A stretch of 64,000 nucleotides of DNA from Salinivirgaceae bacterium (GTDB lineage Bacteria; Bacteroidota; Bacteroidia; Bacteroidales; SZUA-534): contig JAGCNL010000076.1 in NCBI GenBank assembly GCA_017645945.1, positions 1 to 64,000 of the forward strand. The letters are read 5' to 3'. Position 1 is the stretch's first letter, and every line of letters begins with the position of its first letter. The position numbers and the translations under genes were made by a program. Shown here in pieces: positions 17,846 through 26,658 of the stretch. The notes beneath the pieces were generated by a model. That model saw only the letters and a list, made by a program, of their open reading frames with translations. It did not search any database and had not been told where the DNA came from.

Positions 17846-17879
17846 TTTGTTATAAATTTTAAGATTAAACTTTTTTCAT

Positions 17880-18035
17880 TTGTTTTTGAACGCAGATTTA
17901 ACGGATTCAATGGTCTCGATATCTATCGGGATTCGCAGATTTTTATCGACTTGAATCCGCTTAATAAATCTGTGTCAATCAGTTATATCTGTGTTCCCGA
18001 TAACTATCGGGACTGTGTTCTAATAATTTTTTTAT
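17880..18035. repeat. Dispersed intergenic repeat block (CAGATT/AATCTGTGT type) with TCCCGATA palindrome
   Basis: Contains degenerate GAACGCAGATT...ACGGATT and AATCTGTGTNAATCAG phrases plus the 18-bp palindrome TCCCGATAACTATCGGGA at 17995-18012. Related blocks occur at 26310-26650, 29175-29225 and 30300-30480. It lies between the receptor and its lipoprotein gene. No gene is visible. Confidence 0.75.
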
Positions 18036-18118
18036 CGTTAATTGGACGCGGCACGCCACGTCCTTACAAATTCATCTAACATCACTTTTGCCTGTTGCCT
18101 AGTGCCTAATGCCTAAAC

Positions 18119-20260
18119 TCATTTCATCACATACCTCACCTTGAATCCGAAATTGCGTCCAGGCAGCGGACGGTTCAAATCGGAATATACCGTTCTGTCA
18201 GTCAGGTTCTTAACGCGGAAGGTGACGGTCCATTGGTCGTTGTTGAAACTGTGCTCAACACCCAAATCGATTGTGAACGACGTCGGGATTTTGCGTTCCT
18301 GATAGCGGCTCATCTCAAAGTCGTAGAAATACTCGTGGATATACGACGCGTCGGCCAGCAGACGGCTGTTTTGGCGTTGTCCGCCGAAAAGATTCTCGCG
18401 GTGCAGTTCGGCGCCGAAGTTGGCCAGCAGATACGGAATGTTGGGCATCCGCTTGTTGTAGGTGGGATTGGCCGCCTGTGAGCCAGTCTCGTACTTGCGG
18501 CGGTCGCGCAAATCCTGATAAGTGAAGTTGCCGTAGAGATACAGAAACGGCGCCACATCACCCTTCACCTCAATCTCGAAGCCTTTGGTGCGCACGGTGC
18601 CGAAGTTGGCGTAACGCGCCATCGACGGAATCATATCTGCCTGATAGCGAATCATATCCTCAAGTTGATTCAGAAAATAACTCGCCTCGGCCTCAATCAA
18701 GCCAAACTGCGTGGCGCGGTGGTAGAGCAGGCCAGCGTTCAGGCCGTTGCAGCGTTCGGGCTTCAGGTCCGACGCAGGCAGTATTGAGTAGCCGTTGCCC
18801 ACAAGTTCTTCGGCCGTCGGGATTCGCACCTCGCTACTGAACGACGCCTTGGCCAGCAGCCGCTTGGTGAATTTGTACCGCATACTCTCACTTCCGCCCC
18901 AGTAATTCTTGTTCAACTCAATGTCCGTCGGGTTGTTTATAAAGGTCTGTTCCAGCACTTTAGTGTTCGATGAGAAGTTGAAATTCTTGACCGTTGTGGC
19001 GCTCATAAAACGGCTGTCGAGCAGCGTCAAATCGTATGAGAAACCGAAAGTCAGGCTACTCATCCGACTCGGGAAATTGGTCTGATAGCCGAAACTCAAA
19101 TCCATCAGTTCGTTTTCGGGATTCTGCCGCGTGTGCGTTCCGTAAATATTGATATTGAACGTGTTATGCTCGTTCAGAAGATAATTCATATTGAGTTTCA
19201 CCACAAAATCGTGCGTCTCGTTGTCCGAATCTGAAGCGTAACTGCCTTACTCGCCGCCATAGGGCGACACCGACAGATATCGGTTCCCGTCCCAGTCGTA
19301 GCGGTATTTCGCCGTGTCGCACAATCCGAAACGGCCGTAACTGTAACAGGCGTCGAAATCGAAATCAAGGCCGTCGGCAATAAAATTGTCGCGCTTGAGC
19401 GTAATGGCCGCAATGCCCGACGCACTGTGGTTGTGAGCCTCGCGGATATCGGTGTCAATTCCTTGAATTTCAGCCTTTGTGGTGGTGCAGACGAGTTCGA
19501 TTTTGGCCTCGTCGAAATACCATTTTGTGGCTTTGAGCGACGTTCCGAACATCACCTTTCGAAATTGGTCGTGGTCGCGCGTAACCTTGCGATTGTCAAG
19601 GTTTTGCAAGCGCATTGTGTAGTCGTTGTCCGAATAGGTGAGCACGCCGCCAACACCGAACTGAAGGCCCATTTTGTGGCTCGTCCGCTTGAAGGCCGTG
19701 CTGATTTTGTGCGTGTTGAACGAAGCAATCTCGTAACTCGCATCGAAATAGACGGGCGGATATTCCTTTGTCACCACGTTCACTGCGCCGCCCAGCGCCG
19801 ACCCGCCGAAGCGGTAGGGCACAATGCCCTTGTAAACCTCAATGCGCTCAATCATATCGGTCGGGATATCGTTAAGCGACATATAATCAGACAGTTGCCC
19901 AATGGCCGCCTCATCAATATAAATACCCATACGCTTGCCTTCGAGCCCGCGTACCGATATTCGCGACGCGCTACCCACGCCGCCCGTGTTGCGGACGGTT
20001 ATGCCCGCAGTCCGCGCCAGCGCATCGTTAATGTTCGACGTGGTGCCTTCCAACTGTTTCACCGAAATCACCGACAGCGGCATTGCCGCCTCGCGCATCT
20101 GCCGTATCTCGTTGTGACTCACCACGTCAACCGTTCCTATTTCCCTATTGGTAAAGTATGTGGTGTCGGTTTTTTGTGCGACAGAAACGGCTGGCAAATG
20201 CAGAATAACTGCTGCCGCCACAACCGTTTCTGATAAGATTTTTCGTGATTTTTCCCCCAT
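18119..20260 (-). pseudogene. TonB-dependent receptor interrupted by an in-frame TAA
   Basis: Start at ATG 20260 with signal peptide (VILHLPAVSVAQ). The plug domain is clear: VDVVSHNEIRQMREA, SNINDALARTAGITVRNTGG, SRISVRGLEGKRMGIYIDE, IERIEVYKGIVPYRFGGSALGGAVNVVTK. A TAA at 19249-19247 (codon 338) stops translation after SPYGGE, yet the same frame continues without shift through GSYASDSDNETHDFVVKLN to a complete barrel C-terminus ending FGFKVRYVMK. With the stop ignored the product is about 713 aa, a normal size. It is either a real nonsense mutation or a base-call error. Promoter A (20284-20332) drives it. The substrate is unknown. Confidence 0.88.
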
Positions 20261-20283
20261 TTTTTCGCTTCTTAATTTCGCCG

Positions 20284-20332
20284 CAAAGGAACAGCGGCGC
20301 AATGGCAGCGTCAATCCCAATTAGTGGGGATT
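20284..20332 (-). promoter_or_regulatory. Operator/promoter A: TonB receptor
   Basis: Inverted repeat AATCCC-N8-GGGATT at 20313-20332. On the minus strand its last bases form the -33 TTG (20314-20312), then exactly 20 nt, then the -7 box TTCCTTTG (20291-20284). Expected start is near 20277, 17 nt before ATG 20260. The same layout occurs at four other sites. An upstream block (about 20338-20367) also resembles the one upstream of site E. Confidence 0.65.
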
Positions 20333-20405
20333 TATAAGGGTGCAAAGTGGTGATTGCGGGGGATAAACTGATGGATTCAGGAATAAGCAAAAATGCCGCA
20401 ACGCA

Positions 20406-20729
20406 TTATTTATCAATACTCTTCTTTCGCAATGCCTCGTAATAGTCGTGGCGTTTAGGGTTTTCGGGGAACCAACCGCGCAGAACTCGTTTTTCCTGCG
20501 CAAACATCTCGCCGATACCCCAAAAACAAGAGAATGCAAATCCGCTGACGATTGTCGATACTGTCTGATTATCAATGAAAAGCGCCGCAGCAGTGCAAGC
20601 AAGCCCGACAAAAAGCCAGAGCCACCAGCTGCGCTTTCCCCAATAGTATTCCATTTTAATGACGGCTGGATGGCACAAGCCGATGCTCAAAAAAACTGCC
20701 GCGCCAACAATTATGCTGCTATAATTCAT
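20406..20729 (-). CDS. DUF4491 family membrane protein
   Basis: 107 residues with three hydrophobic segments. The signature IGLCHPAVIKMEYYWGKRSWW, then FSCFWGIGEMFAQEKRVLRGWFPENPKR, matches the Bacteroidota DUF4491 family. Function unknown. A -7 box (20749-20756) lies 20 nt upstream. Its stop codon is followed by the regulatory block of promoter A. Confidence 0.88.
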   Translation of the reverse strand: MNYSSIIVGAAVFLSIGLCHPAVIKMEYYWGKRSWWLWLFVGLACTAAALFIDNQTVSTIVSGFAFSCFWGIGEMFAQEKRVLRGWFPENPKRHDYYEALRKKSIDK

Positions 20730-20748
20730 AGTTTCAGAAATTTTGGCG

Positions 20749-20756
20749 CAAAAATA
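20749..20756 (-). promoter_or_regulatory. TAnnTTTG -7 box for DUF4491
   Basis: Minus strand TATTTTTG, start near 20742, leader about 13 nt to ATG 20729. Confidence 0.6.
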
Positions 20757-20774
20757 GTTTTTGACGCGAAATGG

Positions 20775-21380
20775 CTAAACATTTTTCGTGATTACTGCCA
20801 CAGCGCAAGGCATTTTACCTTCAACAAGGTGATACTCAACGTTTTCGTAACCTGCGTTTTTGAAAAAAGCCTTGTACGATTCAATGTCGAATTGCTTTTT
20901 AAAATTCGCCCCCGCCTTTTCAAAAATCTTGACAAAGATATTTTCCTTGCCGTCGCTGTATATATTTATATATGTGGGGATTATAACCTTTCCGTCAGGC
21001 TTGCAGACGCGCACAAGTTCCGAAATCGCGGCAACGGGATTTTCCAACAAATGAATCACATTTCCCGCCACAACCTTGTCGAAACTGTTGTCGGGATAGT
21101 CAATTTTTGTCATATCCAACGGCTTGATTTCCACATTGCTGAACTTCAGTAATTTTTTGGCGGTTTGTTTCAGCATCCTTGGCGAGAAGTCTGTGGCCGT
21201 CAGGTGGTTGCATTTGGGCGCAACAAACACGCTGATTGCACCTGTTCCGCAGGCACATTCCAAAACTTCATCATTACTATCTATCTGTGCTGCAACGGTT
21301 TTACCCGTGTTAGCATAAACCTTTCCGTTGTAGGTGTTCTCAAAAAAATCGTAGGCAAAAGCCACTTTATCCCAAAACAT
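20775..21380 (-). CDS. Class I SAM-dependent methyltransferase
   Basis: 201 residues. Motif I is VLECACGTGAISVFVA and a following acidic segment LTATDFSPRMLKQTA binds SAM; later motifs are FDKVVAGNVIHLLENPVAAISEL and VRVCKPDGKVIIPTY. This matches the Methyltransf_11/25 family. The substrate cannot be inferred. It follows another methyltransferase gene by 38 nt in the same direction, so the pair is probably one transcript. Confidence 0.85.
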   Translation of the reverse strand: MFWDKVAFAYDFFENTYNGKVYANTGKTVAAQIDSNDEVLECACGTGAISVFVAPKCNHLTATDFSPRMLKQTAKKLLKFSNVEIKPLDMTKIDYPDNSFDKVVAGNVIHLLENPVAAISELVRVCKPDGKVIIPTYINIYSDGKENIFVKIFEKAGANFKKQFDIESYKAFFKNAGYENVEYHLVEGKMPCAVAVITKNV

Positions 21381-21418
21381 AACTATCGGTTTTTATCGTT
21401 TAAATATTTGATATTTAA

Positions 21419-22084
21419 TTATTTCTCGCACATGCACCAGAGTATGGCGTTGTCGGTATGGATTTCGACTTTTGAATATCGGGCCGAAAGGATTTCGCTG
21501 ATTTCGTTCTCAGTGTGGAATGGCGCTGTGAACCAGCCTTTTGGCGCAAGAATGCGGCGGACAAGCCAGTCGGTACGGCGCAGTTTTCCGCGTATATAGA
21601 AGCACGCAATGAATTTCCCGCCAGGGCGCAGCACGCGGCAGGTCTCATCGAAGGCTTTCAGTTTGTCGGGGAAAGCGTGAAATCCGTTCATACTCATCAC
21701 CACGTCAACGCTCTGATTTTCAGGCGGCAGTTGGCCAACATCGCCTTGCGTGAGCGTTATGTGAGCGGCACCGTCCAACCGCTGACGGGCTTGCTGAAGC
21801 ATATCGGCACTGTAATCGAGACAGGTGATTTTTGCGCTTTTGAGCCGCAGCCACTTTTCAGCCGTGAAAACCGCCGTGCCGCACGGAACGTCTAAAATTG
21901 TGCCCGAAAAATCGTCGGGAATGAACGAAAGCAACTTTTGCGCAATGGCCACATCGTCGGTGCCGCCCCAGAAAAACTTGATATAGGCGCGGGCGAAAAT
22001 GTTTCCTTGTGTCAGTACCCCGTCGTAAATGTTCTTTGAGTCGTGGTAGGCGCTACTGATTTTGTCTTTCCCTATTTTGCTCAT
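21419..22084 (-). CDS. Class I SAM-dependent methyltransferase
   Basis: 221 residues from ATG 22084 (supported by the -7 box at 22109-22116, which rules out the longer form starting at 22144). Motif I is ILDVPCGTAVFTA, then ITCLDYSADMLQQARQRLDG, then VVMSMNGFHAFPDKLKAFDETCRVLRPGGKF. Small-molecule or lipid methylation is possible; no specific substrate can be named. First gene of the methyltransferase pair, divergent from the HMA permease. Confidence 0.85.
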   Translation of the reverse strand: MSKIGKDKISSAYHDSKNIYDGVLTQGNIFARAYIKFFWGGTDDVAIAQKLLSFIPDDFSGTILDVPCGTAVFTAEKWLRLKSAKITCLDYSADMLQQARQRLDGAAHITLTQGDVGQLPPENQSVDVVMSMNGFHAFPDKLKAFDETCRVLRPGGKFIACFYIRGKLRRTDWLVRRILAPKGWFTAPFHTENEISEILSARYSKVEIHTDNAILWCMCEK

Positions 22085-22108
22085 AATTAACTGTTTTGTT
22101 TTATGACG

Positions 22109-22116
22109 CAAAAATA
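22109..22116 (-). promoter_or_regulatory. TAnnTTTG -7 box for the methyltransferase pair
   Basis: Minus strand TATTTTTG with expected start near 22102, 18 nt from ATG 22084. Confidence 0.6.
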
Positions 22117-22239
22117 TGGTGCCTATTCTGCAACCAAGTTGCAATTGTTGGGGAACACAGATTTATCGCTAACCAAACTTATACAATTTGAACCCAAATA
22201 GTTTTCTGATGAGTTTGGATTCATTTGGTTAGAGACAAA

Positions 22240-22287
22240 AATCCCCATTTTTAGTGATTACAAATCTACCCGAACCGCCTATTTTTG
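22240..22287 (+). promoter_or_regulatory. Operator/promoter B: HMA permease
   Basis: A degenerate inverted repeat AATCCC-N8-GTGATT at 22240-22259 is followed after 19-20 nt by a perfect -7 box TATTTTTG (22280-22287). ATG 22305 is 18 nt downstream. It is the only plus-strand member of the five-site set. Confidence 0.5.
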
Positions 22288-22304
22288 TGTGTTAAAAAAG
22301 CGTT

Positions 22305-23537
22305 ATGGCAAGTTTTTTCGAATCGTTTCTAATGGTTGTCAACCAAATGAGTCCCTACCTGTTGTTGGGCTTTCTGATTGCGGGTGTGCTGCACGTTTTT
22401 GTGCCGAAGCGGTTCTACACCCGATATCTGTCGCGCGACAACCGACTGTCGGTGGTGTATGCCGCACTGTTGGGCGTGCCGCTGCCGTTGTGCTCGTGCG
22501 GCGTTATTCCCACGGCCATCGGACTGCGCAACGAGCGGGCGTCGAAAGGCGCAGTGGCTTCGTTCTTGATTGCCACACCGCAGACGGGCATCGATTCCAT
22601 TTTAGCCACCTTCTCGCTAATGGGGCTCGGCTTTGCCGTGGTGCGTCCTGTGGCAGCGTTGGTTACGGGCGTTTGCGGCGGCTTGCTTGTCAACCGCTTT
22701 GTTCCTGACAATGCCGATTGCACCGACTGCGCAACACCTTCCGCCCAACCTGCGGGCAACCGCCTTTGGCGCGTGCTGCGGTACGCCTATTTCGAAATGG
22801 TTCAGGACATTGGGCTGCGTTTGATTGTGGGGCTGATTATTGCGGCGCTCATCAATGTGGCTGTCCCCGACGAGTTTTTTCTCAACTTCGCCAATCAGCC
22901 TGTGATTCAAATGGTTGCGGTGCTGCTGATAGCCGTGCCAATGTATATCTGCTCAACGGGCAGCATTCCTGTGGCCGCCGCACTCATAATGAAAGGTCTG
23001 TCGCCAGGCGCGGCCTTGGTAATGCTAATGGCGGGGCCTGCCGTCAATATGGCGTCGATTTTGGTGGTGCGTAAATCGCTTGGCGCGAGATTCACTCTCA
23101 TCTATCTGCTCACCATTGTCGGATTTTCCATCTTATTCGGACTGATAATCAATGCGATTGGCATAGGTGCAAACATTGTTGCAACCAATGACGCGTGCTG
23201 CACTGTCGATTCACATTCGGCAAACATTTTTCGGATTATCTGTTCCGTTCTTTTGGTTTTGTTCATCATTAATGCACTGATTATGAAACTATTTAGTAAA
23301 TTCAAACGCGAAGCCGCTGTTGCAGGTACGGTTGTTTACAATGTCGAAGGTATGCACTGCAACCACTGCAAGGCCGCAATGGAAGATTCAGCCTTGAAAA
23401 CCAAAGGCGTAACCTCTGCCGAAGCCAATCCGGCCGCAGGCACGCTCACCGTTACGGGCACCGCCTCGGAAGCCGACATCCGCCGCGCTGTTGAGAAGGC
23501 AGGGTTTAAGTTTGGCGGGGTAAAGGCAGAAAATTAA
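22305..23537 (+). CDS. SO_0444-type Cu/Zn efflux permease with C-terminal HMA domain
   Basis: 410 residues. The first 330 form a DUF318/ArsP-like permease with about eight membrane spans and the hallmark PLPLCSCGVIP near residue 63, plus a second half-repeat CSTGSIPVAAALI. A heavy-metal-associated domain is fused at the end, with the metal site GMHCNHCK near residue 349. This combination matches the SO_0444 family annotated as Cu/Zn efflux. Metal specificity is by family only. Transcribed from promoter B. Confidence 0.88.
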   Translation: MASFFESFLMVVNQMSPYLLLGFLIAGVLHVFVPKRFYTRYLSRDNRLSVVYAALLGVPLPLCSCGVIPTAIGLRNERASKGAVASFLIATPQTGIDSILATFSLMGLGFAVVRPVAALVTGVCGGLLVNRFVPDNADCTDCATPSAQPAGNRLWRVLRYAYFEMVQDIGLRLIVGLIIAALINVAVPDEFFLNFANQPVIQMVAVLLIAVPMYICSTGSIPVAAALIMKGLSPGAALVMLMAGPAVNMASILVVRKSLGARFTLIYLLTIVGFSILFGLIINAIGIGANIVATNDACCTVDSHSANIFRIICSVLLVLFIINALIMKLFSKFKREAAVAGTVVYNVEGMHCNHCKAAMEDSALKTKGVTSAEANPAAGTLTVTGTASEADIRRAVEKAGFKFGGVKAEN

Positions 23538-23538
23538 A

Positions 23539-23569
23539 AGCCAGACACCCCACTTAAGGCATCTGGCTT
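23539..23569 (+). terminator. Weak hairpin after the permease gene
   Basis: Stem AGCCAGA with TCTGGCT beginning just after the stop codon; no T-run, so only a possible terminator. Confidence 0.35.
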
Positions 23570-23618
23570 CGGATAAATGAGAAAAAGTATATCTATTGTA
23601 AGTGACTATGGTTAGTGT

Positions 23619-24008
23619 TTAGGCATTTTCTTCCTTCCTGATTTTCAGTGATTCACGAGCCATCAGAATTGCCACAACAGCCATCAGCGGCATTATGAGC
23701 AACTGAGTGACGTTGAACTCGTCAATGAGTTCCGACATATGAAACACTGTGAAAACCGCCATAATGCATGCTAGGACAGCATTGACCGTCAAGCATTTGC
23801 GACCACCGAACATCACAAGCAGAACACCCACGGCGGGCACTGTGTAGGTGAGCAGCATCATAAACGAAATCATCCCGACAGATGCTGGCGGTGTCATTGC
23901 GGCAATGCTCTCGCCCCAAAAGGCTGGCATTGCGTCAGTTAGTGAGTGCGCCAGGAATCCCGCAAGGGTGAGTGTCCAAAGCGCGACAATTTTGGTTTTT
24001 CTTTCCAT
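23619..24008 (-). CDS. Small four-span membrane protein
   Basis: 129 residues with four hydrophobic helices (IVALWTLTLAGFLAHSLTD, VGMISFMMLLTYTVPAVGVLLVMF, AVLACIMAVFTVFHMSELI, LLIMPLMAVVAILMA) and a basic tail RKEENA. No family was recognised. The gene is convergent with the HMA permease and has promoter D, which closely resembles the TonB receptor promoter, so it likely belongs to the same transport regulon. Confidence 0.72.
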   Translation of the reverse strand: MERKTKIVALWTLTLAGFLAHSLTDAMPAFWGESIAAMTPPASVGMISFMMLLTYTVPAVGVLLVMFGGRKCLTVNAVLACIMAVFTVFHMSELIDEFNVTQLLIMPLMAVVAILMARESLKIRKEENA

Positions 24009-24040
24009 TTTGTAAGATTTTAGAATTAAAGATTATGCCG

Positions 24041-24089
24041 CAAAGTAACAGCGGCGCACAGTCGGCGTCAATCGCCATTTGTTACCATT
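24041..24089 (-). promoter_or_regulatory. Operator/promoter D: small membrane protein
   Basis: Degenerate operator AATCGC-N8-ACCATT (24070-24089). On the minus strand -33 TTG (24071-24069), 20 nt, then TTACTTTG (24048-24041). About 40 nt around the core closely match promoter A. ATG 24008 lies about 26 nt from the expected start. Confidence 0.55.
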
Positions 24090-24160
24090 TTCCGTTTATC
24101 AGGATAGCCTAAAATGATGACATGGCGTTTTGTTGCCGCAATTCTCATTTTCACTTCCGC

Positions 24161-25386
24161 TTAAAACCCAAAATGCACCTTCACCCAAATTTCCGAATTG
24201 TCCTTGTACATAGCGAACATTCCCGCGTCGGCGCGGAACCAGTCGTAGCCAAGGGTCAGCGCAATATCGTCGGTGAGTTGGTAGTCGCCGTTGAAGCGGA
24301 TGAAGAAAGCCCCGTCGTTGGCGCAGTCGAAGCGGCCGTAAGCCGACAGTTTCAAAGTGTTGCGCAGCAATGCCTTGCTGATGTTGGCCGTTGCCATTCC
24401 AGCGTTGCGGTAGCAGCCCTGCAGGGCGGTGCCGCCGTCGGTGTAGGTGTGGCAGTACTGCGCCATAAGCGTCCAGTCGTTGCCAGGATACCAGTCGATG
24501 CCGATGAGCGCCAGCGTCTGATTCCGCAACTGCGGTGCCGACCGATAGCCCACAAACGACAACTGTTGGTTGAAGTATTCGGCCACTTCGGCCCTAATCA
24601 CAAACTGCCCGACTGATGCCGACAAATCGGCCCCAACCATTGTCATTCTGTGGTGGTGGGCAGCCACTTCGAGCTGTCCGTCGGCACTGATGTCACGAGT
24701 TGGAAGGCAGGCATTTTGTTCCAAGTATGAAGGGCGCAGACCGAGAAATCGATACCGCTCAAATAAGCCGACACTCGCCCGCCGAACTCACTGTTTTCCA
24801 GTTTTTTGGAAGGTATCAGTTTGTCGAATTGGCAGTACATTCCGCTCATTGATATTGCCCACGGGTTGACGCTGTCAGTGGGCAGGATGAAAAATTCGGG
24901 CACGGGCACCCATATGGCTTCGGCCTTCAGATTCATACCGCTGTAGTTCAGACGTATGGCGTTCACAGGTATGCGGATGTCGTCGTAGTCTTCGGCCAGA
25001 AACTCTGTGTAGTCCATTGGCGAGATGATGTCGGTAACCTGCAGCCCGTCGGCCACGCCCCACGTGACAATCTGTTTGCCTGCCTTCAGCCCCCAACTGC
25101 CTTGACTATGTTCAAGATAGGCTTCGCGCAGATGCAGCCCCGACTCGTCTTCCAATATCGGGTTATAGACGGCATTGACCGACACGAAGCCCGATGTGCC
25201 GCCTTTTTCGAATGTGCTTTCCAGACGCGAACACGTTCGGCTCGACATATAGTTCCATTGTCCGCTACTGCGCACCGCGTGATAGGTATATACGAACCCC
25301 TTGTATTTGTATTTCAACGCGTTATCGTCGTCCTGTGCCATTACCGCGAATGGCAGCAAAAGCAATGTCAGAAATATTGGTTTCAT
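24161..25386 (-). pseudogene. Outer-membrane barrel (DUF1302-like) of the MMPL operon, frameshifted
   Basis: Signal peptide MKPIFLTLLLLPFAVMAQ, then barrel strands (YKGFVYTYHAVRSSGQWNYM, GLKAGKQIVTWGVADGLQVTDIISPMDY). The frame breaks between about 24680 and 24700: the N-terminal frame runs into a stop near 24643, while the continuation (ADGQLEVAAHHHRMTMVGAD... to DNSEIWVKVHFGF) is in another frame ending at 24161. Joined, the product is about 405 aa with a C-terminal aromatic residue typical of barrels. Proteins of this kind occur with MMPL exporters and LolA-like proteins. It is either a real frameshift or a single-base sequence error. Confidence 0.78.
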
Positions 25387-25425
25387 ATTTTATGGTTTTT
25401 GGTGTTGGGAAACGTTTAGAGTTTA

Positions 25426-25443
25426 TCCCGATAACTATCGGGG
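25426..25443. repeat. TCCCGATAACTATCGGG palindrome copy
   Basis: 18-bp palindrome, one of five full copies between 17.9 and 30.5 kb, here between two genes of the exporter operon. Confidence 0.85.
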
Positions 25444-25509
25444 GCTTAGCTGTTGAGATAACTCAACCTTCTCAACTTCTAAACTCTTCCCTCTCAACTC
25501 TTCCCCTTT

Positions 25510-26283
25510 CTACAGTCCCTTTTCCAACTGATTGACTGTAAACAGATTGTCGTTGGTTGGTTTGTCGTACTGATAGTTCTTGAAAACCAAATCGGTTTCG
25601 TGGTTTGTCTGCACGTTCTTGATGTTCATATGGCCCATAGTCCAGTAGCCGTCAACTTGTTTCACGTCGTCGGCAACGAGCAGGCGGTGCAGTTTGCCGA
25701 GTTTGTCGTAGAATTCAACCTTGACGGGAATCAGACAGTCTTGACGAACCCACGACACGCGCCGTGTGTAAATGTCGCCAGCCTTTTTCGGCACCGACTG
25801 CAGCACCCAGCACTTGTGCCCGTCGAGCATCTCTTCGCGCAGAAGCGTATGGGTGTCCTCGTCAAGATTGCGGCGGCCCATATCGTCGTAGGTGAAATCG
25901 GTTCCCATAAAATAGTCGGTTTTCGACGACGAGCCGCTGATTCGGCGCGTCTTCTTCATTGCGGGCAGATAGAGCCACTTATCGTCGTCGTGGTCGGGCG
26001 CGTCGTATTCCCAGGTCAGGAAACCAGTGCCTTTCACGTCGCCAGGATAAAGGAAGAACATTATGGTCTTGCGGTCGTTGCCGTAGTCTTTCGAGTATGA
26101 TTTCAGTTCGCGGACACGCTTGCTGCCGTTCTTGTTGATAAGCGTCAGGCTCATCTCGCAGTAGCGGGTGTCGCCGTCGGGGCGGTTGTGGACTTTTTCG
26201 GCAATCTCACGGCCAGTCAGGGTTTGCGCCGACATTGTGGCGGTGGCCAGCATTGCGGCAAGGATTGTTGTTATCTTTTTCAT
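25510..26283 (-). CDS. Outer membrane lipoprotein-sorting (LolA-like) protein
   Basis: 257 residues, signal peptide ending ATMSAQ. The mature part matches the LolA-like outer-membrane lipoprotein-sorting family that accompanies MMPL/RND exporters: [98 protein letters not shown] periplasmic lipid- or hydrophobe-carrying role is inferred from family and context. It lies between the MMPL gene and the barrel gene. Confidence 0.87.
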   Translation of the reverse strand: MKKITTILAAMLATATMSAQTLTGREIAEKVHNRPDGDTRYCEMSLTLINKNGSKRVRELKSYSKDYGNDRKTIMFFLYPGDVKGTGFLTWEYDAPDHDDDKWLYLPAMKKTRRISGSSSKTDYFMGTDFTYDDMGRRNLDEDTHTLLREEMLDGHKCWVLQSVPKKAGDIYTRRVSWVRQDCLIPVKVEFYDKLGKLHRLLVADDVKQVDGYWTMGHMNIKNVQTNHETDLVFKNYQYDKPTNDNLFTVNQLEKGL

Positions 26284-26370
26284 TTTATTTATGATTTATG
26301 ATTATTGATTTTTGATTGTGTTTTTGAACGCAGATTCAACGGATTAGACTGATTTTTTGAAATTATATTT

Positions 26371-26559
26371 GTCTGAAAGACAATATTTTCATAACCGCGG
26401 GTAAGCGAAGCGCAACCCGTGGCAGCACCAGCATAGAAAGCCAGTCTGAAGGACTGAACCAATGTAAGGTTCACTCTTTCAGAGTGTTGCCTGTGGTGCG
26501 TTTCTGACCGACAGCTGCGCTTCGCTTGCGGTCGGTTATGCAGATTACGTCTTTCAGAC
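26371..26559. mobile_element. MITE-like element with 27-bp two-part terminal inverted repeats
   Basis: The ends are GTCTGAAAGAC (26371-26381) and GTCTTTCAGAC (26549-26559). Nine bases inside each end is a second complementary pair, ATAACCG (26391-26397) and CGGTTAT (26533-26539). The 189-bp element has no coding capacity but several internal hairpins (for example around GCGGGT...ACCCG). It is inserted within a CAGATT-type repeat block between two exporter-operon genes. No flanking direct duplication is obvious. Confidence 0.6.
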
Positions 26560-26627
26560 GTTTTAATCGATTTCAACAAATAACTCATTATTAATTATAA
26601 ATCTGTGTAAATCAGTTCAATCTGTGT

Positions 26628-26645
26628 TCCCGATAACTATCGGGA
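26628..26645. repeat. TCCCGATAACTATCGGGA palindrome copy
   Basis: Perfect 18-bp palindrome, preceded by the AATCTGTGTAAATCAG phrase as at 17970-18012. Confidence 0.85.
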
Positions 26646-26658
26646 CTGTGCGAAATAT

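Noticed and set aside
19247..19249. Stop-codon reassignment or selenocysteine readthrough
   Set aside because: The stop is TAA, not TGA, and many other genes here end correctly at TAA; no recoding element is visible.
18119..20260. Two separate genes for the receptor halves
   Set aside because: The halves share one frame, separated only by a TAA, and together make one normal-length receptor; the second half has no signal peptide or plug.
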